The notes: generated from the letters alone by a model not told the origin. Positions 49,243 to 58,295 are shown, counted from the stretch's first letter. The stretch is 64,000 bases of DNA from Vibrio sp. FE10 (GCF_030297155.1 NZ_AP028067.1:1-64000); one strand, 5' to 3'. Numbers and translations: made by a program.

Positions 49243-49350
49243 GCTTAATGGATCTGGAACTTAGTATTATTGACATGGTCAATAATACTTAAAATGGAAT
49301 TCATGTTTTATCGACATAGAATCGGTAACAATTAGCCCGAGAGGGTTTAA

Positions 49351-50328
49351 GTGGTGGTTATGAAATTGACAATGAATGCTGTATGTCGTGCTGTGAGTAA
49401 AAATTATCGTATGGGGCTTATTGCTGCATCCCTCTTGGCATCGAGCCAGGTTAACGCAGAATCGGTTCTATGTGATGCTACTCAAGCAAGCACTAATCAA
49501 TTACCACAGCTAGAACAATCATGTCCGATCGGTAAGGGTGTTTGGGGCAGCAAGGCGCCTAAACGTCATTCAGCTAATGAACTGTTTTGGGTTCAATGTG
49601 GCCTGCTTAATAAGCCTTTGTCATTGAGCCGAGCTAAGCCTCTTTATGAAAAGATCTCGACCAATGTATGGATGAAGCCTGAAGGCGGCGATTATCGCTG
49701 TCTGATTGGCCCTTATTCGACATTCTCTGATGCGAGAAAAGATCTGGCTCAGGTGCGTAAAGTGTCTGGATACAGCGAAGCCTTCATTCGCATGGTTGAT
49801 AAGTCTCAGACCTCATCACAGCCTATCGTTGCAAAATCGGCAGAGCCAAAAATGGTTAAGCCGAAAGCTCCTGTAAAACCAAAACCAGCAGTGAAGCCTG
49901 CAGCGAAACCTGTGGCCACTACTTCAGCGGTAGCCGCAACGAGTGCAGCCGCAATCCAAGCGATTCCTAGTAATGGTTCAAGTTCGGGCAATGATCTCGA
50001 TATCGAAGTTCGTGTGACCGCTAATGTTGCGGGCAACAAGTATGCGGTGCCATATTTGTCGGACCATAAACAGCAGTTTTATATGGAGCAGGGAAAGCCT
50101 TGGAGCCGTTTGGATTTTGGTAGTGCCGAACTTGTGTGTAATCAGATCGGCATGAAGTTGATGAATGAGCAGCAGTGGCAGAGCATTCTTGGCTCTAAAG
50201 TCATGGAAAAGCAGAACTGGCCAATGCACCTACCTTATTGGGGAGCGGATAAAAAAGGCCTGTTCACCAACGGTAACGTAAATCAGCTCAAAGGCTCTTC
50301 ATTACTCAATGTGATGTGCGTGAAGTAA
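49351..50328 (+). CDS. SPOR-domain protein, periplasmic
   Basis: The 325-residue protein has an N-terminal signal peptide (about 1-36, ending SQVNA-ES). A SPOR-like domain follows at about 75-150 (FWVQCGLLNKPLSLSRAKPL and DYRCLIGPYSTFSDARKDLA). A Lys/Pro/Ala-rich linker occupies about 165-215, and a C-terminal domain of unknown function contains three further Cys. SPOR domains bind denuded glycan strands of septal peptidoglycan, so a role at the cell wall is inferred. The start is GTG at 49351, five bases after GAGGG; GTG at 49354 and ATG at 49360 are alternatives. It is probably a single gene. Confidence 0.75.
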   Translation: MVVMKLTMNAVCRAVSKNYRMGLIAASLLASSQVNAESVLCDATQASTNQLPQLEQSCPIGKGVWGSKAPKRHSANELFWVQCGLLNKPLSLSRAKPLYEKISTNVWMKPEGGDYRCLIGPYSTFSDARKDLAQVRKVSGYSEAFIRMVDKSQTSSQPIVAKSAEPKMVKPKAPVKPKPAVKPAAKPVATTSAVAATSAAAIQAIPSNGSSSGNDLDIEVRVTANVAGNKYAVPYLSDHKQQFYMEQGKPWSRLDFGSAELVCNQIGMKLMNEQQWQSILGSKVMEKQNWPMHLPYWGADKKGLFTNGNVNQLKGSSLLNVMCVK

Positions 50329-50353
50329 CAACGACCGCTATAAGACTAAACAA

Positions 50354-50375
50354 GCCTCAGCCATTGCTGGGGCTT
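50354..50375 (+). terminator. Terminator of the SPOR-protein gene
   Basis: AGCCTCAGC-CATT-GCTGGGGCT (one T-G pair) is followed by TTGTTG. Confidence 0.7.
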
Positions 50376-50531
50376 TGTTGTTTATGCGTCTAACTTTCTC
50401 AACGTCGGTTTTGTTGTTGAATTCTGACTCGTTTCATCAATACAAATTTGATTAAAAATCGCTAAAAATTGTTCAAATAGAGCAGTTGGTGCGTAGAAAA
50501 CCATAACTCAAGCAATAAGGTGATTGAGATT

Positions 50532-51773
50532 ATGAGTTTGAAGAAACGATTAGAAGACGTAGCCCCGCGTTTTGAAGCCGGAGGTAAGTACGAAAAGCTT
50601 TACCCAGTCTATGAGGCGTTTGCCACCATCTTTTATACGCCCGGCAACGTAAACCGAGGCTTGACCCACGTTCGAGATAGTATCGATCTCAAGCGTATTA
50701 TGATTCTGGTGTGGCTGGCGACTTTTCCTGCCATGTTCTGGGGGATGTATAACGTCGGACACCAGAGTGTCTCGGCACTAACATCCAGTTATCAACTCAA
50801 TGAGCTGACCTTGGTTATCGAGAGCAGCTGGCGCTTGTCGTGGGCATTTGGTGATGCTCAATCCTTGATGGCAAGTGGCTGGGGAAGTCAGATGTTGCTC
50901 GGCGCTCTCTACTTCTTACCCGTTTACGCGACGGTTTTCGTTGTCGGTGGTTTTTGGGAGGTGTTGTTTGCCGTTGTGCGTAAACATGAGGTCAACGAAG
51001 GCTTCTTTGTTAGCTCGGTTCTCTTTGCCTTAATTCTTCCGCCGACTATCCCGTTATGGCAAGCTGCGCTAGGTATTACCTTTGGTATCGTTGTCGCGAA
51101 AGAGCTATTCGGTGGTACAGGACGTAACTTCCTTAACCCAGCCCTTGCTGGTCGAGCCTTTCTCTATTTCGCCTATCCTGCCAACATGTCGGGTGGCTTG
51201 GTATGGGTAGCGGCTGATGGTTATTCAGGCGCAACGCCTTTAAGCCAATGGTATGAAGGCGGCAGCACTTCGCTTATGAATAACATGACAGGTGAGGCGA
51301 TCACTTGGATGGATGCCTTCATTGGTAATATCCCAGGATCGATGGGTGAAGTGTCTTCATTGCTCATCATGTTGACGGGTCTGATTCTGATTGTCATGAA
51401 GATCGCCTCTTGGCGCATTGTCGCCGGTGTGATTGTCGGCCTCGTCGTGACGTCGAGCTTGATGAACTGGATTGGCTCTGATACCAACTCGATGTTCTCG
51501 ATGCCGTTCTACTGGCACTTTGTGTTAGGCGGTGTTGCTTTTGGTACTTTCTTCATGGCGACCGACCCAGTTTCTGCCGCTTTTACCAATCAGAGTAAGT
51601 GGGCTTACGGGATTCTTATCGGCGTAATGACGGTCGGTATTCGAGTGCTCAACCCTGCTTATCCAGAAGGCATCATGTTGGCCATCCTGTTCGCCAACCT
51701 CTTCGCACCATTGTTCGACTTTGTTGTGAAAGAGCAAAACATCAAACGCAGACAAAAACGCACAGTACGATAA
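50532..51773 (+). CDS. Stand-alone paralogue of Na+-NQR subunit B
   Basis: The 413-residue membrane protein follows V. cholerae NqrB through its length: [89 protein letters not shown] and [24 protein letters not shown]. The threonine that carries covalent FMN is kept in [10 protein letters not shown] (T235). Na+-NQR couples NADH oxidation to Na+ pumping and needs six subunits, but no nqrA/C/D/E/F lies near. AAGGTGAT at 50517-50524 decides the ATG start over a GTG 12 bases upstream. It may be a second NqrB with a partner elsewhere, or a flavin-carrying subunit of another electron-transfer system. Confidence 0.88.
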   Translation: MSLKKRLEDVAPRFEAGGKYEKLYPVYEAFATIFYTPGNVNRGLTHVRDSIDLKRIMILVWLATFPAMFWGMYNVGHQSVSALTSSYQLNELTLVIESSWRLSWAFGDAQSLMASGWGSQMLLGALYFLPVYATVFVVGGFWEVLFAVVRKHEVNEGFFVSSVLFALILPPTIPLWQAALGITFGIVVAKELFGGTGRNFLNPALAGRAFLYFAYPANMSGGLVWVAADGYSGATPLSQWYEGGSTSLMNNMTGEAITWMDAFIGNIPGSMGEVSSLLIMLTGLILIVMKIASWRIVAGVIVGLVVTSSLMNWIGSDTNSMFSMPFYWHFVLGGVAFGTFFMATDPVSAAFTNQSKWAYGILIGVMTVGIRVLNPAYPEGIMLAILFANLFAPLFDFVVKEQNIKRRQKRTVR

Positions 51774-51792
51774 GAAATAAAACCCCAACGAA

Positions 51793-51826
51793 AAAGGCTT
51801 GCAGATGTGCAAGCCTTTCCATTTTT
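51793..51826 (+). terminator. Terminator of the NqrB paralogue
   Basis: AAAGGCTTGCA-GATG-TGCAAGCCTTT is an 11-bp perfect stem followed by a T-rich tail. Confidence 0.85.
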
Positions 51827-51849
51827 ATCGCGATTGCTTTGACGTTGAT

Positions 51850-52101
51850 TTAACTCCACTTCAAATCAATCTCGAACGGTTGGGTGTTACCACAATGCTC
51901 ACCACACATTTCGTCGTAGGCACTGTTGTGAACTAGCATTGCCGATGCCACGCCTTGATCGCTAAAGTGGTCGCGTGCTTGGTTAACACTCAAAAACTTC
52001 ATTGGGTGCTGGTGGTCGTCTTTGATTAACTGTTTTTGCTCGCCAATGATTTGGTAAGCCAAGTAGATCCCGCCTTCGAATGATTCAATTAGTAGGTTCA
52101 T
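51850..52101 (-). CDS. Small conserved protein, DUF6482-like
   Basis: The 83-residue protein begins MNLLIESFEGGIYLAYQIIGEQKQ and has no signal peptide or membrane segment. It contains two Cys in MCGEHCG. It resembles small Vibrio proteins annotated as DUF6482, but I rely on memory for this. GGAG six bases before the ATG at 52101 decides the start; longer readings lack a ribosome site. It is on the minus strand, convergent with the NqrB paralogue, and is the last ordinary gene before the mobile region. Confidence 0.7.
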   Translation of the reverse strand: MNLLIESFEGGIYLAYQIIGEQKQLIKDDHQHPMKFLSVNQARDHFSDQGVASAMLVHNSAYDEMCGEHCGNTQPFEIDLKWS

Positions 52102-52181
52102 AACAAACTCCATTGCTGTTCTAGATAGGTCAGTATCTGTGTTACGTGGAGTTGAGCGGGAAGGTTCAAGAGTGGGCATAA

Positions 52182-52208
52182 AAAAAGCAGGCACAAGGCC
52201 TGCTTTTT
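52182..52208. terminator. Terminator at the core/island junction
   Basis: AAAAAGCAGGC-ACAAG-GCCTGCTTTTT is symmetric and works in either direction. It has no gene of its own now, so on the minus strand it may be the terminator of a core gene displaced by island insertion. Confidence 0.75.
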
Positions 52209-52210
52209 AA

Positions 52211-52240
52211 GAGTTATCAACAATAGGCGTTGATTATCTC
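52211..52240. other. Recombinase-core-like inverted repeat at the junction
   Basis: ATCAAC (52216-52221) faces GTTGAT (52229-52234) across a 7-base spacer AATAGGC. The outer bases GAG (52211-52213) and CTC (52238-52240) are also complementary. This is the size and layout of a tyrosine-recombinase core site. The left 13 bases, GAGTTATCAACAA, recur at 59262-59274, just left of the recombinase operon. Function as an attachment site is inferred. Confidence 0.4.
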
Positions 52241-52269
52241 ATGGTATCCATTTACTATTTAGATGTCAC

Positions 52270-52386
52270 TCTGGGAAAAGTCTGGAAACCTTTACTAGAT
52301 AAAGCGTCATGATGGCTTTCCAGAAAAACCGTGAAATTGAATAAAATTAGAGAAAAAGAAAGTCTGGAAAACTGATTTTCCAGACT
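52270..52386. repeat. Cluster of TCTGGAAA repeats
   Basis: TCTGGAAA occurs at 52281-52288, inverted at 52317-52324, direct within AGTCTGGAAAA (52361-52371) and inverted within TTTTCCAGACT (52376-52386). A near copy, TCTGGGAAA, begins at 52270. The last two form a perfect 11-bp hairpin with loop CTGA. They resemble sub-terminal recombinase or transposase binding sites. No gene overlaps them. Confidence 0.6.
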
Positions 52387-52390
52387 AATC

Positions 52391-53437
52391 AGGCCTTGTT
52401 GCGCAATTAAATTTAGAAATAGAGCCCCCCCCCTCCCTGTTTCGCATGCTTTTTAGTCAACACGACAAGTTTCAGGCATGCCTAACCCAGTGAGCTTGTT
52501 CAACGCTTTTATCATCGCGTAAGTTTCACCCACCTGTGCATTGTAATTTCTTAAGCTCAATCGTCCTCCTAGCAACTGTTTAACTCGATACATCGCCGTT
52601 TCTGAGAGTGAGCGTTTGTGGTAACCATACCGCTCTTTCCAATACTTATTTGAGCCGTATAACTTCTGGCAGCCTACTGCAAGATTTCGAGGATGACCAC
52701 GCTCCCAGAAGGCAGCCCCTTCTCTTGGGGGAATAAGCGCAACGGCTCGCTTCATCTTAATAGCAGCGTGACACGCTCTCGTGTCGTAAGCACCATCACC
52801 AGACACCTCAAGGATGCTTCGGCGTGTTTGTTAAGGACTTCGCCATCTGTAACCGTCGATAAACTTAGCTCGGCTGCAATAATTTCATGAGTGCTTGTAT
52901 CAACTGTAATATGCAGCTTTCGCCAGACTCTACGCTTGCCGTCCGTACCGTGTTTTTTGACTTTTCATTCGCCTTCGCCATAAACCTTAAGGCCAGTCGC
53001 ATCAATGGCTAGGTGCTGTATTGCTCCTTTCATTTTAGTCTTAAATGAAACCTCAACTTGCTTTGCTCTACGACTGATGCAGTGTAATGCGGACAACTTA
53101 ATGGAACATGGGCAAGTCCAAATACTGAGTCGATAAATCCTGCAGCGCTCTCAATGGCATAGAAAAACTCGTTTCACCATGAGCGCTGTCGTGATAGCCA
53201 AATCACTGAACCGACGTGGTCTCCCGCGCTTATTCTGTTTGCTTTGCACCCACCCGCTTATCGCCTCTTCATCAATCCAAAAGGTCAGAGACCCGCGGTT
53301 AATGAGTGATTAGTTGTATTGTTTCCAGTTGATTGTTTTGTAACGAGGTTTAGGCATAGAGCTACGAGAGGTCGTGGACGTAGCTGATCAGCTCGTGAGT
53401 TCTTGATTTAGTTACACTAAATTACGCAACAAAGCCC
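52391..53437 (-). mobile_element. IS5-family insertion sequence, degraded
   Basis: The left end (GGCCTTGTTGCGCAATTAAA) and the inverted right end (GGCTTTGTTGCGTAATTTA) are matching terminal repeats of the IS5/IS903 type. The element is about 1.05 kb. The sequences flanking the two ends show no target duplication, and the right end abuts a truncated Tn3 transposase, so rearrangement followed insertion. Confidence 0.8.
52453..53357 (-). pseudogene. IS5-family transposase, broken
   Basis: Read from an ATG at 53357 (MPKPRYKTINWKQYN), the frame has a stop where a Gln is expected right after KQYN. A frameshift follows near the KRVF segment. There is a TGA at 52965-52967 where the sequence GEGE-W-KVKKHG is expected, and a small deletion falls before VSGDGAYDTRACHAA. 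The last 117 residues, including the DDE-domain end YHKRSLSETAMYRVKQLLGG, are intact. No functional transposase can be made. Confidence 0.85.
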
Positions 53438-53440
53438 TGT

Positions 53441-53773
53441 GCAATAGGAAACCTTAACGGAGATCAGTTACGGGGTGGAAATGATTATCAGGTTGAGCAA
53501 TGGAACGACTGTGCCCGTCTGATTGCCAACTGCATAATTTACTACAATTCAGCATTGCTATCTGCCCTTGTAGAAAGTTTCGAGAAGCAGAAAAATGATG
53601 ATGTTATCAATCTCCTAGCAAATATTTCACCAGTAGCCTGGGGGCATATTCAATTGACGGGACACTACGTCTTTGAAGAAAAAGAAGACATGCTGAACTT
53701 AGGAAGTATGATCGAAAGTGTCCACCCAATTACCTCAAACGCTGAGTTAGGTGATATTACTTCTGTGACTTAA
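53441..53773 (+). pseudogene. Tn3-family transposase, C-terminal fragment
   Basis: About 110 codons in frame from 53447 encode GNLNGDQLRGGNDYQVEQWN, then CARLIANCIIYYNSALLSAL and ISPVAWGHIQLTGHYVFE. This is the conserved end of Tn3-family TnpA, and it stops at a natural TAA. Everything upstream, over 800 residues, is missing; the fragment begins exactly at the IS5 right end. Confidence 0.8.
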
Positions 53774-53844
53774 CTTAGCCATAAAATGAAGAATAAGCTT
53801 TTCGGGGAAGTGTGCGCAATACCCTTATAAACGCTCAGGGAGGG

Positions 53845-54269
53845 TTCGATCTACGATTAAGAACAGAATCGACATTAGCCAGCGTCCAGCAATCGCCGAT
53901 GAAAAAACGGAAATGGGTCACGTGGAAATCGATACTATCGTCGGTAAAAATCATAAATATCAATTACTCACCATCGTTGATAAGGCCTATAAAGTCGTGA
54001 CAATAAGAAGAATTAAAAATAAGTCTACAGAGGCGGTTATTGAAGGGTTTAAAGATGTACATCAGTCCACTCCCTATGAATTTAAGACCATCACGGTAGA
54101 CTATGGAACTGAGTTCGCTGGTCATCAAGAAGTCGCGGAGATAACCAATGCTGGTTTTTACTTTACTAAGCCGTATAGTTCATGGGAGCGTGGTCTGAAT
54201 GAGCACACCAATGGTCTCATTCGACGATTCCTCCCGAAGGGAACGGACTTCAACGACGTCAGTGTTTAG
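53845..54269 (+). pseudogene. IS30-family transposase fragment
   Basis: The frame reads GHVEIDTIVGKNHKYQLLTI, then VDYGTEFAGHQEVA and SSWERGLNEHTNGLIRRFLP, the DDE catalytic domain of IS30-family transposases. In-frame sequence upstream (RSTIKNRIDISQRPAIADEK) also fits the family but has no start. The N-terminal DNA-binding part and the last residues are absent. Confidence 0.8.
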
Positions 54270-54278
54270 GGTTTTATT

Positions 54279-54325
54279 CACCAGCTCCCTTAGCAGCACT
54301 TGAATGCTGCATAAGGGGGCTGGTG
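54279..54325. repeat. Long near-perfect hairpin
   Basis: CACCAGCTCCCTTAGCAGCA pairs with TGCTGCATAAGGGGGCTGGTG across loop CTTGAA: 20 pairs, one T-G, one bulged A. It lies directly between the IS30 fragment and the left 20-bp inverted repeat. It has no T run, so it is not an ordinary terminator. Confidence 0.65.
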
Positions 54326-54329
54326 TTGC

Positions 54330-54349
54330 GTTTCATGTGGCGGAGGGCC
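54330..54349. repeat. 20-bp inverted repeat, left copy (flanks alkylsulfatase)
   Basis: GTTTCATGTGGCGGAGGGCC; its exact reverse complement is at 56818-56837. On the minus strand the sequence just inside begins GGCTTTGTTAAAT, like an IS5/IS903-type end. Confidence 0.85.
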
Positions 54350-54397
54350 ATTTAACAAAGCCATCGAAAATAGTATGAACCATTCCGACTTTGTCGT

Positions 54398-56365
54398 TTA
54401 TGGTGTAACTACGCCAAACCATAATTCGAATTGATCAAAGATCGACATTAACTGCTTAAATTTTGCGGGATCTGATACTTTCACTTCACCCGTTTTCATT
54501 TCTTCAAGCAAAGTTGATTGCTTAGTGATCATCTTTTCAAATACATCACGGCTTAGCGTCACGGTAAAGGTCGCATCATCAAACTGACGATCTTTGTACG
54601 ATTTCAAGACCGAGTTATTCAGTGCCATCGAGTACTTTCCATCATCTGTGACGTCGATGTTCACTTTCATATCCATGCCTTTGGCTGCTTCCGGTTTTAC
54701 TGTCACTCCCAAATATTTCAAGAACTGATCAAATGGCATATTCACTGCAATCGCGGCAGTGCTAGGTGTCGCCACTGGTTTAATTCCCTCACGCAGCTCT
54801 TTTGCACCACCCAAGTAGTAGTTACGCCATGGACCCGATTCGGCTTGGTAACCCAATTGTTCCATCGCGTCGGCTTCCAGATAACGTGCATCTTTGTTAT
54901 CAGGGTTCGTAAAGGTTACGTTATTTAGTAAGGTAACCGCCCAACGGTATTCCCCTTTAGCAATCGCCTGCTTGGCTATTTCGATCACTTTATCTTCACC
55001 ACCAATGGCTTCGACGTATTTTTTTCCTTCTTCAGTCGGTGTTAGAGGGTTCAAATTTGCAGGGTTACCGTCCCACCATGCACCAAAGTAAAAATCATAT
55101 GTAGCACGTGCATTGTGCGATACCGTGCCGTAATATCCTCGGTTATACCACTCTTTGTCTAATGACTCAGGCAGCTTTATCGAGGCCGAAATCTCATTCG
55201 GTGTGTAGCCTTTATTTGCTAAGCGTAAGGTTTGGTCATGAACAAACTTGTAGCTGTCACGAGTCTTGCTCAGCTGTTCTTTGATTTTGTCTTTGCCCCA
55301 TGTCGGCCAGTGGTGCGACGCTACCATCACGTCGGCTTTATTTCCGTATGTGATCAAGGCTTCATCCACGTATTCAGCCCACTTGGAAGCATCACGAGTT
55401 TTCGCTCCACGTAAGGTCGAAATATTGTGAATGGTGTGGGTCATAACTTCGGCTGCCATCAACGTTTTGTATTTTGGAATGTAGAACATGAATTCTGACG
55501 GCGCCTCAGACTCTTGCGCCATCATGAAATCAAACTCCAAGCCATCGATGGTCTCAATATCCCCAGTTTCCGATACAGTCACCGTTTCTTTCAGAATACC
55601 CGGTGCTCCTGTCGAGGTAGTTTTGCCTAAACCACCATCCACTTGCCCCTTTTCACTCGCCTGCAACAAGTTACCGTACATGTACGAAGCACGGCGAGAC
55701 ATGGTATTACCTGCCATCAGATTCTCTGCAATTGAATGGTCGAAGAAGCCTTCTGGAGCAATCACTTCCACTTTGCCATCTTTAACGGCATCCTCGGTAG
55801 CCACGCCTAAAATGCCGCCAAAGTGGTCAACGTGAGAGTGTGTGAAAATTACTGCGGAAACAGGTTTATCTTCCACATGCTGCTTCAACAAGGTTAACCC
55901 AGCTTCGGCTGTTTCTGGTGAAATCAGTGGGTCAATCACGACCCAGCCTTTTTCGCCCCGAATGAAAGTCATCACGGACAAATCAAAGCCGCGCACCTGA
56001 TACACGCCATCTTTCACTTTAAATAGACCAGTGATGTTATTTAGCTTGGCCATGCGTTGCAGTGATGGGTTAATAGTCGCAATGTCTTTTTCACCATTTA
56101 AAAAGTCATATTTGCTGAAATCCCATACCACGTTGCCATCTTTGTCTTTGATGGTTTTTTCTGGCCATTTTGCAATAAACCCTTTGCTTGCGGCATCGAA
56201 ATCAGCAGTATTGGCGAAATCTAAGTACTGCTTCAGGGTTTCATTTTTTTGAGTTGTATACGAGGAGGCATCTTTAGGCTGATTCGTAATATCATTGGAT
56301 GCCTGTGCATTCCACGATAAAACAGAAAGTACAGAGAAAGCGATGATACTGTGTTTTTTTTTCAT
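54398..56365 (-). CDS. Secreted alkylsulfatase, SdsA1/YjcS family
   Basis: This is a metallo-beta-lactamase-fold enzyme that hydrolyses alkyl sulfates such as SDS to alcohol and sulfate. The 655-residue protein has a signal peptide (1-22, ending AQA). The di-zinc motif THSHVDHFGG carries H176, H178, D180 and H181, and further metal-site segments include AAEVMTHTIHN and SHHWPTWGKDK. A dimerisation domain and a C-terminal SCP2-like lipid-binding domain follow. Length is typical (SdsA1 about 650). AAAGGAC precedes the ATG. It is the only intact gene in the IS-rich stretch, and it is bounded by 20-bp inverted repeats, which suggests acquisition by transfer. Confidence 0.92.
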   Translation of the reverse strand: MKKKHSIIAFSVLSVLSWNAQASNDITNQPKDASSYTTQKNETLKQYLDFANTADFDAASKGFIAKWPEKTIKDKDGNVVWDFSKYDFLNGEKDIATINPSLQRMAKLNNITGLFKVKDGVYQVRGFDLSVMTFIRGEKGWVVIDPLISPETAEAGLTLLKQHVEDKPVSAVIFTHSHVDHFGGILGVATEDAVKDGKVEVIAPEGFFDHSIAENLMAGNTMSRRASYMYGNLLQASEKGQVDGGLGKTTSTGAPGILKETVTVSETGDIETIDGLEFDFMMAQESEAPSEFMFYIPKYKTLMAAEVMTHTIHNISTLRGAKTRDASKWAEYVDEALITYGNKADVMVASHHWPTWGKDKIKEQLSKTRDSYKFVHDQTLRLANKGYTPNEISASIKLPESLDKEWYNRGYYGTVSHNARATYDFYFGAWWDGNPANLNPLTPTEEGKKYVEAIGGEDKVIEIAKQAIAKGEYRWAVTLLNNVTFTNPDNKDARYLEADAMEQLGYQAESGPWRNYYLGGAKELREGIKPVATPSTAAIAVNMPFDQFLKYLGVTVKPEAAKGMDMKVNIDVTDDGKYSMALNNSVLKSYKDRQFDDATFTVTLSRDVFEKMITKQSTLLEEMKTGEVKVSDPAKFKQLMSIFDQFELWFGVVTP

Positions 56366-56432
56366 TGTTATGTCCTTTCAATGACGTAGAGCTTCATATC
56401 ATGTAAACGAATAGACCAAAAGGAGTGATATT

Positions 56433-56837
56433 GGGCATTGTTGCAACACTAAAACTTTGTGGTCTTTTTATACGGTTAGGCGACTCGGTAGCTATTGAAC
56501 ACCCCGAACAGGCTAACATTTCCTTTGACTGGTTTTCAATCTTTCTGCTGTGTAATGTATTGCCGATTATTTTCTTGTAACGTTGCATCGCCGTTTCTTA
56601 GATGTTCCTTTTTCCGTATTGCCGAGGCTCTGCCATCCTCTTTGGATTATGGACTTCATCAGCAAACATGTTGTCTTTCGGCGGAATAACAATCTCAGCC
56701 TCCGGGGAAATGCGCCTTTCACCAGCTGCGTTTTCCCCATCCTCCAGATGAAACGCAACGACTCTTGATGGCAAAATTTGACTTTTACATAACAGGAAGG
56801 AGTATGGCGCTCTTTAAGGCCCTCCGCCACATGAAAC
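56433..56837 (-). pseudogene. IS5-type transposase remnant
   Basis: On the minus strand, pieces in two frames read IVIPPKDNMFADEVHNPKRM and then ETAMQRYKKIIGNTLHSRKI, the C-terminal part of an IS5-type transposase. An end-like GGGCATTGTTGCAACA at 56433 looks like the element terminus. Stops and frameshifts separate the pieces. It is distinct from the IS5 copies at 52391 and 58296. Confidence 0.65.
56818..56837. repeat. 20-bp inverted repeat, right copy
   Basis: GGCCCTCCGCCACATGAAAC is the exact reverse complement of 54330-54349. A further related sequence, CCTCCAGATGAAACGCAACG, lies at 56743-56762. Confidence 0.85.
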
Positions 56838-56955
56838 ACTTATTGGCTGCTCCAGACACACGATTTGGGGTAGTTACCTCATAGCTACGTAAAGTGTCAA
56901 CTTTTATATTCAACGTTCATAGTGTAGATACCATCTATCAGAAACGACCACAAAC

Positions 56956-57947
56956 TTAATTTAAGGTTAATTCAGACTGATATCTTGTCTGATTTTTTAT
57001 AACGCCAAAACATATTTGAATTAGCTTTCTCATAGCTGCACCTAACGCTTGCATTTTTGTCTTACCAGCGGCTAATAGCCGCTTTTTTTGTGCTTTGATA
57101 TCGGGATTGTATTTGCCAGCGCTAACTGCAGCCAAAAATATTTTTGACCGAATTCGAGATGGGCCAATTTTACTCAATGTGGTTCTACCTTTAAATGAGC
57201 CAGACTCATTAAGCCTTGGCGTAAGACCTACAAATGCAGCCGCTTGCTTGTCTGTTGAAAAGCTCTTGGCTGAAAATAAATACACTAGCTCTCTCGACAT
57301 GACCTTTCCGATACCTACAACACTCATAAGTAAATCATGATTTTTACTCATGAAGGGACAAGCCGAAATGATGACATCAATTTCACGTTCAATGTCCTTA
57401 ATTTCATCATCTAAAATGTGGACAATTCGTTTAATTGATAACAGAACTCGCTCATGAGAACCACTGATTGTGCAAGCTTCAAGTCGGTTGCTTTCTCTCA
57501 AACGATCTTTTTCCAACGCTGACAGCCTACGAACTAACATTTTGATTGATCTTATGTTCTCCGTATCTGGCTTCCACAAAGAAACATGTTCATATTGTGC
57601 ATCACCGTATCTTGCAAGCATATATGAGTCTGATTTATCAGTTTTATGAATTAACCCTAGCGATTGAGAGAATTTCTTCGCTTTACCTGGATTTGAAATA
57701 ATGATTTTAAACCTGATGTGTGTAAATATAAAGCAATGGCTTCATGATAAACGCCTGTAGATTCCATCGTAATGACGATTTATTCGGGTGGGCATCTAGC
57801 TTGCTTTAACAACCAATCATTGATGATTGCATAATCGATTTTCCGATTTTTAAAACACCTAAATTTTCGACCGCTCTTGGTTTGATTTAGTAATAAACAG
57901 AAATCTAAAGAATCTTTGCTCACATCAATTCCAACATTTACTCTCAT
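56956..57947 (-). pseudogene. IS110-family transposase, broken
   Basis: The N-terminal part begins at 57947 with MRVNVGIDVSKDSLDFCLLL, the RuvC-like DEDD domain of IS110 transposases, and ends at a TAA near 57780 after ARCPPE. Past this stop the sequence IVITMESTGVYHEAIALYLH continues in the same frame. A one-base frameshift near 57690 leads into GKAKKFSQSLGLIHKTDKSD. The C-terminal part (from 57621) is intact and carries the Transposase_20 region LLMSVVGIGKVMSRELVYLF and FVGLTPRLNESGSFKGRTTL. One stop and one frameshift make it inactive unless recoded. Confidence 0.85.
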
Positions 57948-58149
57948 ATCAACGACTCCACTTGTGCATACAGCGTCATTAGTTAACAACTAAGCGCTCG
58001 GATATCATCCAGTATTAGAGAAAGTAAAATCAGGGGATAATCTACAGTTCAATGTTAAACATTACGTGGTCAAGCATCCTCACTGATTTTAGAGCATGGA
58101 GGATAGCTAATCATCCAAAACTTTAAGATACAAGTAGTCAACTAAAATT

Positions 58150-58285
58150 GGCCACAATTTTGTAAGTTTCCTAGTACTGTCTTTCCGATTCGTTAGGTGT
58201 CAATCCACCGATATATTGATGGGGGTCTTACTTGGCTGTAATATCTAATGATGTAATTTGTAATAGATTGCCTAGCATTAACGAC
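58150..58285 (-). pseudogene. IS3-family transposase C-terminal scrap
   Basis: On the minus strand, YYSQVRP in one frame and HQYIGGLTPNESERQY in the next match the end of IS3-family OrfB integrases, with a frameshift and a stop. The rest of the element is missing. The sequence from 57948 to 58149 holds no recognisable gene and is probably IS110 or IS3 flanking sequence. Confidence 0.65.
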
Positions 58286-58295
58286 ACTCCTATAC

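Noticed and set aside
52211..52223. TTATCAACA read as DnaA boxes at 52214 and 59265
   Set aside because: One mismatch from the consensus, single copies far apart, and the same string occurs at 2633; no origin-like arrangement.
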